From assembly GCA_021229015.1 (NCBI GenBank), contig CM037777.1, forward strand, positions 61,348,085-61,412,084: a DNA stretch of 64,000 nucleotides. Direction: 5' to 3'. The notes under the pieces were generated by a model. It worked only from the letters and a program-made list of their open reading frames with translations. It searched no databases and was not told the DNA's origin. Origin of the DNA: Solen grandis (Eukaryota > Mollusca > Bivalvia > Adapedonta > Solenidae). Numbering within the stretch: position 1 is the first letter of the stretch; the number at the start of each line of letters is the position of its first letter. Positions 43,691-54,772 of this stretch are shown one piece after another. The position numbers and the translations under genes are program-made.

Positions 43691-44660
43691 ATTTTTAAAA
43701 ATCAAATTTTGTTGGTTGCCAATGCAAACGACATGCAAACTGATGTGCTTACACTTTAGAAAGGAAAGATCTCCCATATTTTCTCCCAATAAGCAAATCT
43801 ATAAGTTCAAAACTATTTTTTTCAGAGTTTCTTCTTACATTTCAGAGCATGAGATTAAATACCAATTGCTATAAGAACATTCATGAGAAACCTTTTGATT
43901 ACTAGGTCAATAAATAAGGGAGTTTTAGACCTTCTAAACTTTTAGTTAAGAGAAATCTGAGTTGAAATGTTGTGAAATGCAAGCAAGGTCATTTTTTTTT
44001 GTGGATAATATGAGGGTGAATTAAAACACAACAAATCATCAAAAATAAAACTAAAAGAAAAAGAGAAAATATAGTATAACAGGTTTGTCAAAGAATGTTG
44101 TGCATCCGTTGATTGGTCGACAGGCCATTTCACTCTGAAATGAGACGTTCACCTATGTAAGTCAAGAAGTCCTCTCTGACTGTCACCAAGTCAATCTTCA
44201 TGTTGGTATATAACATTCCACACAGTGTTCAGTTGGGTAGTAAACACATGCATCAGATTTTCCACCAGTCACAGATTTGTCAGTTTTTGTCACAAATTAT
44301 ACCGCATACATGTATTGCCAAACCCCTGATGAAATGGTCTATTTGTTGTTTGAGGTGTTGTTAACTGCTGCTGAGATGAACAGAATGCTGAATCTTGGCT
44401 TGAAAACTGGATATAAGCTGCCCCTGGCCTTTCTTTAGCGCTTATGTATTGTCAGTGTCCAATTTACCAGGTTTTCCGCATGCAGCCAACTCCCATTTTC
44501 TAATTATTGCAAGCTGAAAGCAAAAAGTTGAAAAATGAAGATTATTAGTTGCATATTCATAATTTTAAATATACAGTGTGTGAACATCAGTAATATATCT
44601 ACTTTGATATTAAAACATATAAATAAGAAAGAGATTCCAGAGATACTGGATTCACATACT
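43691..44660. other. Non-coding DNA, nothing recognised
   Basis: AT-rich. GGTCGACAGGCCATTTCACTC at about 44117 stands out, but no element or exon could be assigned. Confidence 0.4.
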
Positions 44661-44661
44661 G

Positions 44662-45075
44662 CATATTACTCACAATAGGGGATAAATATGTGTATGCAGT
44701 GTGCTACCGGCCAGGTGCTCATTTGGTAGAGCATTCGCTCTGTAAGTGATAGGTCCCAGGTTCAAGTCCTGGTCAGGCTGTACATTTTTCTCACCGAGTG
44801 ACATAAGGCGCCAAACGTTGGACTGTGACATAAGTGGCAGGTCTGTCTAATTATACATATACATGGTCATATTTACCCAATAACTCCTAGAATTCAGGGA
44901 CAAATTCTAAAATGAAGGGGGATAATGTCACAGTACTGATTACTCACAAAAGGGGAGAAAGATGTGTATGTGGCTGGGAAGCTCAGCCGGTAGAGCATTC
45001 GCCCTGTAAGCAAGAGACCCCGGGTTCCAGTCGCGGTCAGGCTGCAAATCTTTTTCACCTAACAGTGACATAAAA
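44662..45075 (+). repeat. 274-bp tandem duplication carrying two tRNA-like modules
   Basis: ATTACTCACAA at 44665 and 44939 starts two units. Each has a tRNA-like module: CTCATTTGGTAGAGCATTCG to CCAGGTTCAAGTCCTGG at 44717-44774, and GCTCAGCCGGTAGAGCATTC to CCGGGTTCCAGTCGCGG at 44979-45035. Both are followed by GTCAGGCTG and a 'tttttctcacc'-type tail. The A and B boxes are good, but acceptor stems are poor, so these are SINE heads, not functional tRNA genes. The tRNA-like loop CTGTAAG is shared by both. Confidence 0.75.
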
Positions 45076-45285
45076 TAGGTGTAAATAAAAACCAAATGTA
45101 TTGCAATAAAGCATTAAAATTTTCATTACAGAAATTGTTTCCCGTATTTTTTTTACTCATTATATACAATTTTTTCCATAATTAATTATACTCATAGCTG
45201 AACACAAAGCTGCAGCTAGATATCTGAAATGAATTTTGATAGAATGAAGAATTTATTTGAAATCCCTAACCACCTTTCTTAGGTG

Positions 45286-45290
<5 letters not shown>

Positions 45291-45327
<37 letters not shown>
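45291..45327 (+). repeat. (GT)n microsatellite
   Basis: Eighteen GT dinucleotides, uninterrupted. Confidence 0.97.
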
Positions 45328-45332
<5 letters not shown>

Positions 45333-46336
45333 TTTCAAATTATTTTATGTAAATACTTGCGCTAGTAAGCTGATCTTTTCACAAATTTCACCAAATACTT
45401 TTTCCTCTGCCTAGAAATACTGTAGCCATCAGATTGTGAAATCTCAAGCATCATAAAAATAATCGCTAACAATTACAGCAATGTAAAAGTCCGAACCTTT
45501 CCGAAATGTACTTTCATTTCTGGGATCTAATCAATAACCTGAAAAAAGGATATTTATATAATTTTTCATAAACCTCTATCTTATGTAGCTTCGTAATTAC
45601 AATAAATATCAACTTACCGTGTATAGACTTTCAATGTAGTTGTAGATTTCAATTTTGTTCATCAAAATGTAAGTCGGGCTTCAAATCGCTCTGCTCCGTT
45701 TCAGACGGGTGATGGTCGTTTCGTCGACCAACCGTTTCGTCGAACTGATTATCTATAGTAAATGAAAAATCATTTCGTCGCCTTGAATATTCAATAGGCG
45801 GAAAGTGTGAAATACTTAATTGACACCCATTTACTCTTGCATTATTAATGGTAGTTGTTTTAATGCAGGTGTATTTTGCATTTAAATAATCAGCAGATAT
45901 TTAATCCAATATAGAGCACATATAAACAAAAAATATACCGTCGTCATCACCACCATCATCATAATCATTATCAAGTACAACAAAGACCGAATAATGAGTG
46001 ATAAAAAAGTGTTTATTCATCCTAAACTAGTGTGCGATTCTTATAATGGTTTTGCACTACTCTCATTTCAAAACGATATTTATCAAATTGACATGAACTT
46101 GTAAATTTCAGTTTATAATTAAAATTGATAGAGTATGTTTTTATGTTGAAATGGAAATTTTGATGATGTTAATAAAAATAATCTCTAATCATTTTAAAAA
46201 TAGAATGGGATACGAAAGGATTAATTCCGAATTGCTACATATTTTGCCTTCATTTCCAGCATACAATTCATTCCTGGATTTTTTTTGGCGTATTATCCTT
46301 TTATTTTTTATTTCAATCATGCTCCCTCAATTCTAG
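45328..46336. other. Non-coding DNA with a GTTTCGTCG repeat
   Basis: At 45713-45782 the octamer TTTCGTCG occurs three times (GGTCGTTTCGTCGACC, ACCGTTTCGTCGAAC, TCATTTCGTCGCC), a short motif cluster. The rest is AT-rich, possibly intron upstream of the exon-like block at 46337. Confidence 0.5.
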
Positions 46337-46483
46337 GCAAAGTGTTCATGTTTCATTACGAAAAAATGCCGAAAATGCAACCGAAAGGATTTTATACCTC
46401 CAAATCCGTCTCCATTGACAACCTACGAATCAAATACAGTATGCCCGGTGGTGATCCGCCGTGCAATGAATTCGTGCATTTAA
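46337..46483 (+). CDS. Exon-like block, 147 nt, phase 1-1, protein unknown
   Basis: Preceded by a strong acceptor (a pyrimidine-rich tract, then CTCAATTCTAG at 46326-46336) and followed by GTAAGTAAGT. The open frame is GC-richer than its surroundings and reads KVFMFHYEKMPKM, PKGFYTSKSVSIDNL, RIKYSMPGG, DPPCNEFVHL. 147 nt is 49 codons with both borders in phase 1, the class of exon easily shuffled in extracellular proteins. No domain was recognised. The apparent donor coincides with the GTAA-repeat tail of the minus-strand LINE that abuts it, so the true 3' border may have been displaced. Confidence 0.5.
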   Translation, partial: AKCSCFITKKCRKCNRKDFIPPNPSPLTTYESNTVCPVVIRRAMNSCI

Positions 46484-48507
46484 GTAAGTAAGTAATTTTT
46501 TTATTATAGTGACATGTGTTACAAGTAATGTGATACAATACAAACAAAGATTATACAAATTAACACCCGGCCCCATAGGCCTATAAGTCACCTTGAAAAA
46601 AAGAATTAATTATAAGCGTGTATAAGTATTAATATACAAACATAATATACACAAAGATTATGGCTTAATGTCAGTTTGACAGACTTAAAATGTTGCAAGA
46701 TAGTGGTACATGCAATTAATGCAAAATCAACTCACAGATATAAATGATTTCGTCGTATGATAAGTGCCTTCACAATAAATTTGGCCGTTTTACGAATATT
46801 GTCATTTAATAAAACACATAGTTTTTGTTTGATAGTACCATTTAAAAGGCTCAGATGAGAGAATAAATTGCCAAATAATTCAGATCGTAAATCATTATAC
46901 AATGTACAATAAAGTAAGAAATGTATTTCACTTTCAATTTCATTACTATTGCCATGTGTGCATATTCTGTCATGTAATGGTTCATTTACGAACCTACCAG
47001 TTTCAATTCGCAAGGGAAGTGTACCACAACGAAGCTGAGCGAGCGCTGAGCGCTCGTGTTTAGACAAGTTTAAAAGGACATATTGATCAGTTTTGAAATC
47101 CTGTTTAAATAGTCTGTACGTTCTTAGTTTGGGGTATGATTGCAATGCTGACCGCCAATTCTCCTTATAATGATCATTGACCCTGTCTGATGCCAACTTT
47201 ATATCAACAATTGACCTATTCATGAAATGTTCCCCCAGGCCTAGTGTGTCCATGACGGTTTTTATTTCACTGCTCCAGTTATTGTGACACAGTCTATAGT
47301 CTGTTTCAAACACCTTTTTTGTTAACCGATCATCGTGCAATAATTGTACTCTGTTCCAAAAACGTAACATATTGATCCATCTTCTATATCGACAAGATAT
47401 CCAACCGACATCACCGGAAATTGTGGTTAACGGGCGTGAAGCGATGTACCCCCAGAAAGTAACGAATAGCTCGATACTGTACATTGTCTGCTACCTGGTA
47501 CTGCTTAAAACCCCATATACTCGAGCAAGTCTAATACAGGAACCACACAACTATACTAAAGTTTATCAAATGTTTTTAAACCTATGTCTTTATGACCATG
47601 AATTTTATTGATAATACTACCAAGTGCCCGGCCACCACTTTTACTCAGCGATGTGCAATGATCTACAAAATTACACTTTTCAGAAAAAAATACTCCAAGA
47701 TACTTATATTCTTTAACTAACTCTAAGGTATTGTTTCCGATATGGAATTGATATTCGGTTCTCTTTGCGTTTCCTCCCCTGAAGTGCATGCATTTCGATT
47801 TATCAGTATTTATCAATAATCGCCACTTTTTACACTACTCTTGCAGGGTATCAAGCATAGACTGCAACTTTTCCTCAGTATCAGAAACTAGCACAATATC
47901 ATCAGCATAAAGGAGTAAAGATAATGAGGTATATCCTATACAGATACCGGCATCAAGACCATTTATTTCGTGCACAAGATCATTTATGAAGGTCGCGAAA
48001 ATTGTAGGAGACAAATTATTACCCTGAGCTACCCCAGATTTAATGATCAAACCGTTTAATTCCCAATAAAATTGCCATTGTGCGATCGTACATTGTTTTA
48101 ATGTTTTGGTAAAGTTTCCCGTCTACTCCACAAGATAATAGTTTATACAGCATCATCTCTCTTTGAACAAATTCGAATGCTTTTTTTCAGGTCTATGAAA
48201 GCTGCAAATACTTTCTTATTATTTTTTACAATACTGTTGAGCGTAAAAATATGATCCTCACAAGATCTGTCCTTGCGAAACCCGTTTTGTTCATCGGCTA
48301 GAATATTATTTTCGGCCAAAAAAGACGTAAGCCTGCGATTTATAAATGCACTGTACACTTTACTAATGCTCGAAAGCAAGCTTATTCCACGGTAGTTTAA
48401 TGGGACACGTTTATCAGAGTTACCTTCCTTTAATAAATGGAAAATTACAGCTTTTCTCCAGTCCCAAGGAATAATGTTAGTGTCAAAAATCAATTGAAAC
48501 AACTTAG
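46484..48507 (-). mobile_element. Non-LTR retrotransposon (LINE-4), truncated by assembly gap
   Basis: Read right to left from the gap. 48502-48143 has RT fingers and palm (WDWRKAVIFHLLKEGN, NYRGISLLSSISK, EQNGFRKDRSC, AAFIDLKK) and shifts frame inside box A. 48050-47835 has GVAQGNNLSP and the intact LYADDIVLVSD. 47816-47556 has KCMHFRGG and YKYLGVFFS. 47484-46732 is a 250-codon C-terminal part with LAQLRCGTLPLRIETGRF and ICTHG..EIHFLLYC. The 3' UTR ends in a (TTAC)n-type tail at 46484. Three to four frameshifts. The 5' part runs into the N gap. Distinct from the plus-strand LINEs by its box sequences. Confidence 0.85.
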
Positions 48508-48607
48508 NNNNNNNNNNNNNNNNNNNNNNNNNNNNNNNNNNNNNNNNNNNNNNNNNNNNNNNNNNNNNNNNNNNNNNNNNNNNNNNNNNNNNNNNNNNNN
48601 NNNNNNN
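48508..48607. other. Assembly gap, 100 N
   Basis: Exactly 100 undetermined bases, a conventional placeholder. The true length is unknown. It truncates the minus-strand LINE. Any protein translation across it is meaningless. Confidence 0.99.
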
Positions 48608-49479
48608 ACAAAAAGGATTTTATGCAAAATTGTAAGCTAAAGTTTTACCAAGCTTTAGATTTTCATAAATTATCAAAAACAATAAACTTTGTCTGTCTGG
48701 CGATAGGGTTCAATAGCTCTGCCATACCGTCAAATGTATCAATGTAAAGAGTTCATATGACAATATTTGCTTGGATGTGTTTAACATCCCACCAACAACA
48801 TTTCAGTCATTCAGCGAATTGTCTACATGAGACAGGTATAGTGCTGCCTGACGAAAAGAAGTGGTATGATACCACTCTGAGAACTTCTCCAAATTGTGAG
48901 GTTTGAACCACATTTAGGACAAAAATCTTCTACGGTAAAAAGTACTGGTCCAACCCAATTTTGTGTATCCTTTAAATGTGAGGAAGGCTGAATATCAAAA
49001 GAGAATCCTGATGTATTTATAACCCTGGAGTCACATACACATTTGGATTAATCTATGATTAAGCCTGGCTTGAACTCATGACCAACAAATATTTCTCAAA
49101 TCTATTCCCCAATTTCAATCATTACATTAACAAATTGTTCAGTTTCTGTGATAAACAGAACCAATTTTCAACACATATTAGCATTTCTGCACAAATTAAA
49201 TTTTAAAATTTCTCAAAATTTCACATAACTTGAAAAGAAGAGTGTTACAGAGTATTTAACGTTGGCACAGCAGGACATTCTTGTGCTGTGTAATGACTCA
49301 AGATCATTCAGCGAAGAATTGATCATCGCATCGGGGAAAGAGCGATTGAGCTAATCTTATAATTTAAGAAGATGGCTTCTTTTTTTGTCCCAAACTTAAT
49401 TCAAACCATAAATTAAGCCTCCAATGATTAGTCCCCCCTCCCTTTCGACTAAAATCAAAAGGGCACCCTCCCCATTCAC
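48608..49479. other. Non-coding DNA with antisense SINE remnant
   Basis: 48779-48990 contains TTAACATCCCACCAACAACA and CATTTCAGTCATTCAGCG, then GTCTACATGAGACAGGTATA and GGTCCAACCCAATTTTGTG. This is the antisense of a second SINE family whose tail is also seen at 53560-53621 and 59440-59520. The remainder is AT-rich and unmatched. Confidence 0.6.
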
Positions 49480-49845
49480 CGAGACAATTACAAATGTTGC
49501 AGCACAGTTATTGATGGCAGCCATATTGTGCCCCGCAGAAAGGGTCGTTGTTGTTTGCACTTATGATGTCGTAAATCAAACCTAAATTACATTTTAATGT
49601 TTAGTTACCACCAGGTATTTCGGGGCAATGATTGACTTCGGGCCTGACACAGTGACAGGGCATCGGTACACCCGTATTGTCTCCGTGGAAACCAATCCCA
49701 TAACAAAGTTGTCGCTCATGTCTACCTCCCTGCTATGCGGACACAAGGAATGAAGTTGTTCCCTTTTGTGGTCTGATATTATATCTTCACTGCAGTGGCA
49801 GGGGTCTTTAAATGCTATATTGGCCCCAGGTAAGATCACAACATT
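49480..49845. other. GC-richer island with minus-strand open frame
   Basis: Base composition is more balanced than in the flanks. A minus-strand ORF at 49839-49594 (81 codons; DPCHCSEDIISDHKRE, SLCPHSREVDMSD) has no recognised domain and no good splice sites at its ends. It could be a conserved non-coding element or a lost exon. It was not matched to any repeat in the window. Confidence 0.25.
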
Positions 49846-50718
49846 TTCGTAAAAACCTTTATATGTGTAGACAATTGTTCAGTTTCTTTACATGCCAAAA
49901 TAAAATTAATTTCTTAAAAACTGTGGGTATTTGCTTATTGTTCATATATCAAAGAGCCATGTTACACTAACTTAAAAAAAATATAGCAGTGATTTTGTAT
50001 TAATTTTTGTGGGTATATAATTTATGTACATAAAACCACATCATAAAATATATAAAATATTATCAATCAATATTGATTAAGATATCCATAATGGTTGATA
50101 TTTTTCTGTTCCCCTTATCTGGAAAATAATTAACTGTTTAGTTTCAGAGTTAAAATATTCAAGAAAGTAAAAGATTTATCAAAACTGAGATTTATCAGCT
50201 GAGGCCTAGCTTTAACCCTCATTAACCCTATTACATCATAAATTAATGATAGACTCAATTTACGCACACACAAACAAAGGAGACCCAGATTCCACACAAA
50301 AAATCCATTTTTTTGTATACCGTTTAAATTTCCAGTAAATTAATATTAATTAAAGTCATAAACACATTTATAAATATTGAGATGAGGTAAGGGCTTATAA
50401 GCAAGCACTTTTCCTGTTGCAAATGATTTTCTATTTCTAAATCTTCATGTTTATCTGTAAAAGAAAATTTGGAAATCTAAACCTGTAAATATGAAATCAA
50501 AAACATATAACAATAAAAAAATAATCAAAATATAAATTATCATGATCTAAATACAATCCATCCAATTCAAAAATTTTTAAACAATGTGACCATACAATCA
50601 ACTATAAAAAAGATAATTCAAGCTAAAGTCAACAGTATCACACAAATATGGACAATAATGCAAGCCATTTCATTCATTAGCATGAAGTATTTTGAACAGG
50701 ATGCCACGAAGCCAGTAT
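49846..50718. other. AT-rich non-coding DNA
   Basis: No repeat, exon or RNA recognised. Confidence 0.45.
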
Positions 50719-51065
50719 TTATAGCAGGAGCATGAATAGCGATGCAAAAAAGAGAAAAATAATTGCCTCGGCACAAGTGAAATGGACACCCAACCTGGCT
50801 AACGAAACATCAATATTGACCCTGACACTGTGATGCATGTTTATCTTGCACCCATGGTGCACTGTGACACAAAGGCAGAGACGGCCACTGGGCCGACGCG
50901 AGTCTGTGATTGACTTCTCTCTTTTGTTTGGGAGCAGTAATTTTTCCGAAAAACTAACAAGCGTAACCAAAAAATGAGTGGTTGATTTATGATGCCTGTC
51001 TGAGTCTTCCAGAGGCTTTGGCCACTTATTATGTAACTGTAGATTTAAATGCATTCAGTTAATGT
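50719..51065. other. GC-richer island, minus ORF of 111 codons
   Basis: Minus ORF 51054-50719 has basic and Cys/His-rich middle parts (RPSGRLCLCVTVHHGCK) and a hydrophobic end. No domain recognised. Like 49480-49845, it could be a conserved regulatory element or a chance frame. Confidence 0.2.
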
Positions 51066-51230
51066 CAGTCGTGACGGAGAGCGAAATTTTGAACATAGAT
51101 CACAAAACAAGTGAAAGGGGGGCTTTGTGGAGGATAAAAGAATTTTTTCCTCAAGCATAATGATTGCAGATTTAATCTATTTTTCATGTTAATTGGGAAA
51201 CAAATTCTTGCCATTTCAGTTTCTCTCCTC

Positions 51231-51604
51231 TCAATGGTTCATGGGTTGGACAAGTACTTTAAGCCTCTGAAAGTGACGTATGTTCCATTATGATAATGGT
51301 CAATAGATTTTCATTACTGCAATCTTTGCTTGGGTTCAAGTCCCGTAAGGTTATTAGGACTTTCATGAAGGAAGCCTTCCAGCTGACTTATGGTAGGTTG
51401 GTGGTTCTACCAGGATGCCTCAGTGTATTCGGGGTCGCTATATGACTAAAATACTGTCGCAGCGATGGTAAACTCAATCAATCAATCAAGCAATCTGAGC
51501 TTGATTCTCAATGGTTCCATGGCTGGACCAGTAAATTGAGCCTTAGAGGGTGATGGGTCTGTTTTTATGATAATGGTCAAAACACTGATTTTCGCAAACG
51601 CAAT
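51231..51604 (+). repeat. SINE between two diverged copies of a 95-bp flank
   Basis: TCAATGGTTCATGGGTTGGAC (51231) recurs as CTCAATGGTTCCATGGCTGG (51507), with TTATGATAATGGTCAA and GCAATC in both. The SINE (about 51330-51500) between them has GGGTTCAAGTCCCG, GGAAGCCTTCCAGCTGAC, CTGTCGCAGCGATGGTAAAC and an (ATCA)n tail. Confidence 0.7.
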
Positions 51605-51897
51605 CAGGGCTTCAGATCCTTGGTCAGTCAAATATACATGATATAATTTCATATGGTATCTGGTTTTCCTTTCCATCCGGTACTTCTATTTCCTCAGACA
51701 CTGAGAATCATACAATCACAAACAACAGTACCAACAAATATAATACCATTAGGTTCAACAGTTAAAAAAAATCAAAACATATTTTTTAAATGAAAATGTC
51801 TATCCTCTAGAGGAATTTTAACACTATTTTTGGAACCATAATCATTGTTCACCATCAATAAACTAAGAAGCGCTTTACATTTAATATTGTGACCATA

Positions 51898-52146
51898 TTA
51901 TCCCTTTACTTCATATAGACTCATTTTGACATATAGGCAAACAGAGCAGACCCAGATCAGACAGCTCCTATTGGAGCTGTCTGATCAGGGTCTGCTCTGT
52001 TTGCTCATACAATAGTGTAGCTCAGTTTCTACACAGTCATCTGTGGCAAAGAAAAATCCATTATTTCATAAACCATTAAAGATCAATTAATTTATATTCA
52101 TCAACTCATAAAATTGCACATGAATATTCATGAGGTAAAGGGTTAA
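51898..52146. mobile_element. TTAA MITE, family B, copy with long hairpin
   Basis: TTAT then CCCTTTACTTCATAT on the left; CATGAGGTAAAGGGTTAA on the right. The interior hairpin has about 32-bp arms (51937-51968 and 51973-52005, GCTGTCTGATC core), only a few mismatches and a 4-base loop. ATGAATATTCATG lies next to the right end, as in the other family B copies. Confidence 0.82.
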
Positions 52147-52814
52147 GTTCACTATCTATCAGTTCCTGAAGATTCACACAGTGATAATGACAAATGTGTA
52201 TGCAAATTTGTATGGACAATCAGGTCAGTGACTACCTGAATATAATGTGCAATTGACGCAAAATGTTCACCAATTATTACGTGACTCATAAATTTTATGA
52301 CTGACATATCAATTTCACTGTGCTATTTTAACACACAGTCATGGACAGCAGGGTCACAGGAAGCATGCAATGTTGCCCTTTTTAGCTGTTACCATAGCAG
52401 TTCCTATGCAGGTGTTTCAGTCTGCCTCACATTACTGATCTGATTTCATTCATTCCATTAATATTGTTTCTAATTTTGTATGAAAAACTGCTGAAGGCTT
52501 TATGTAAAAAAAAATAAAAAAATAAAGAGTGATGTATAGCTGTTATAAGGAAGTGAGTGCTAGTTTTTTCTGCAGACCCCACACTAGAATTACCTTTCAA
52601 CTGAAGATGCAAAAGGCAATGGTAGACTAGAATTACCTCCATCCTGAAGATTTAGGAGTAAAAGGTGTTGAGTACACCAGTCAACTACTGTTACTGACAC
52701 CATACCTTTCTTTGATCATGTCCATTAAAGAGCCTACGTCATTCAATAGATTGTCAGGAATTGCGCAACACTAAGTTTCCTTACAAGGTATCTGAAGGCC
52801 ATTAAAATAGATAT
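52147..52814. other. Non-coding DNA, nothing recognised
   Basis: An A-rich run lies at about 52507-52525. No exon or repeat family. Confidence 0.4.
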
Positions 52815-53027
52815 CATCCCTTACAATGCTGTGGGCACTTGTGACTGCCTTTACGACCAGTGCAATCCAAGATCAGCCTGCACATCCATGCAATCTCATC
52901 ATGGTTTTCACTGTACCCTATTCAGTCAATATATTTTTCAGCAAGCACCCCTATAAACAACTAATGGTAGAATTCAAAATGAATAAAGGACAAATCCAAT
53001 TCAGAAATTTAGGATGGGAAGGGTTAA
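52815..53027. mobile_element. TTAA MITE, family C, antisense copy
   Basis: CATCCCTTACAATGCTGTGG on the left and AGGATGGGAAGGGTTAA on the right. The interior has AAGATCAGCCTGCACATCCA and TATTCAGTCAATATATTTTT, shared in opposite orientation with the split copy at 62084. The left TTAA has decayed. Confidence 0.65.
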
Positions 53028-53363
53028 TTACTATACTGTGACAAGGCTGTTATACTGCACTCTTGAATTCCTTGTTTGAATTCCTTGTATTATCTTGCAA
53101 TGCTGTTTTTGCTTAATAACCGGAAGTAATTAATTAACACTGATGGTGGAACTGTGTTATCACAAATGTCCATCTACACTGTGAAAGGTACTTGCCCCAT
53201 TAAGTTACATAAAAGGTAAGGATGGTGTAAGAGATAGCTAGGATCATGTAGCTCAACTGGTCATTCATGCAATTAGTTACTTGTTCCATTCAATTGTAAT
53301 TCATGAAAATGGAAAATATGGTTCTAAAAATATGAATAATAATTTTTAAAAATGTCTTTTACA

Positions 53364-53690
53364 CAATCTGGGGATCAAGATATAAAATGCTATATCAATC
53401 ACCTTTCTTAAAATCCTGTCTATCTATTAATCATCCAGCTCTGCATATAAGGGTAGTTTCAGGACTGGTTGGCCCATGCAGTGTCTGGATAATGTGACTG
53501 GATGTGGTATCATGCCACATGTCTATAGTGTGATACTGCAGTGTAGCAGCACCATATCTGTCTCAAGCAGAAATCATCTCCAAATGACTGAAACACTGTT
53601 GGTGGGACGTTGAACCCAACAAACAAAGTCTGGGGATCAAGATATAAAATGCTATATTGATCACCAGTGTCTTAAAATCCTGTCCAGCTC
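53364..53690 (+). repeat. SINE tail between two copies of a 55-bp flank
   Basis: TCTGGGGATCAAGATATAAA at 53366 and again at 53629, both continuing through AATGCTATAT to AAAATCCTGTC. Between them, 53455-53621 is a SINE-like sequence ending CTGAAACACTGTTGGTGGGA, CGTTGAACCCAAC, the sense form of the family seen antisense at 48779. Confidence 0.7.
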
Positions 53691-53734
53691 CATTATCACT
53701 AATACCTACTGACAGTCCCTGCACTGGACCAGTA

Positions 53735-53831
53735 CTTAGCACCAAGGAAGGTCATGAAATAAACCATATCCTCCAACAAGATTTAAACCCACAACCATTG
53801 GATCCTGAGCCACGTGCTCTACCACTGGACC
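53735..53831 (-). repeat. tRNA-like module, antisense
   Basis: The minus strand reads TTGGTCCAGTGGTAGAGCAC (A box) and GTTGTGGGTTTAAATCTTG (B box with one change), with a GTGGCTCAGGATCC middle. A tRNA-derived SINE head or pseudogene. Confidence 0.6.
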
Positions 53832-54619
53832 AATCGACCCTCTTTCATTCCTTTTTGTTTCTTTCAACATTAAATTTGGTTAATGAAACTTTGTTAACTG
53901 GGGGATAAATCACTGAAAGTCAACTCCCTGTCTGTTTGGACCAATAAATCTGCACCCTTTTATTTCAACTATGCCTTGAAATTAACACTAATAATCAAAG
54001 GGCCGTTGATTGCAATCGGTGTTTATTTCTTCCAGTCACCTTTGTTGTGGTCTTGTGACAAGGTCACACACACGCAGGTGATTACAGGGAACCAGAGTGT
54101 TTGAAACATAATGTGATAATGAATAGTGACTTGTTAATTCATGCACAGCACTTAGTTTCCAACAATACTTGAATAGTTTTCTGATCTTGATAAATATGAC
54201 AAGTATTTAAAGTGCAAAGTGTTGTTTTACAAAGCTGAAGGTACAATATTGTGTATTAAGGAGAAACTTGATTTCGCATGAAATTCAAAAATGCAATTGA
54301 CATTTATGATAGACGGATTCTGCTGCAATTCTTTTATTTTTGAATTCTGTCACAGAAAAAAGAAAGATATCATCAATATTAACTCAATCACTCAATAAAC
54401 ATATTTTTTTTATTAAATTTTCTTTTGTCATTTGCTTCTTGCTACCAACCAAACACGTTGTGGAAGATAGATTATCTTCAAATATTCATGGCACCAAAAT
54501 AACAAGCCATATGTTAGCCATCAAATGATGAACATTCCAGCATCAACAATAGAGAGCACCTGGTTACACCTTTCCTTTCTCCTACACTGGAGAGTTCAGC
54601 ACCTCCACCATATTGTATA
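53832..54619. other. AT-rich non-coding DNA
   Basis: No recognised element. 54040-54080 is GC-richer (TTGTGACAAGGTCACACACA). Nothing assignable. Confidence 0.4.
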
Positions 54620-54772
54620 TTACTGGACCCAGGACGTCCCTATGGTCAGTGGGTTTTGTCTGCAGCCGGCGTGAAGGAATAATGACCGGTTGTCACCAAG
54701 TTTGACGACAATCCTGGCAGTTTTCTCATCAAAGCTCTGAATAAACCAGTAATTACAGGATGACCCCTTCAT
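54620..54772 (-). CDS. Short protein-like ORF, 50 codons, function unknown
   Basis: The minus strand has ATG at 54772 to TAA at 54620. It reads MKGSSCNYWFIQSFDEK, then ARIVVKLGDNRSLFLHAG and CRQNPLTIGTSWVQ. The alternation of charged and hydrophobic residues (RIVVKLGDNRSLFLHAG) resembles a beta-hairpin. TTTATTCAG just before AGCTTTGATGAG could be an acceptor of a terminal exon. No family recognised. The 150-bp block is GC-richer than its flanks. It could equally be a conserved non-coding element. Confidence 0.3.
   Translation of the reverse strand: MKGSSCNYWFIQSFDEKTARIVVKLGDNRSLFLHAGCRQNPLTIGTSWVQ

Noticed and set aside
44705..45060. Two tRNA genes
   Set aside because: A and B boxes are present, but acceptor stems do not pair well and both are followed by SINE-type tails within a duplicated block.
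48437..48640. ORF through the N run
   Set aside because: It spans the assembly gap. The X residues are not sequence.
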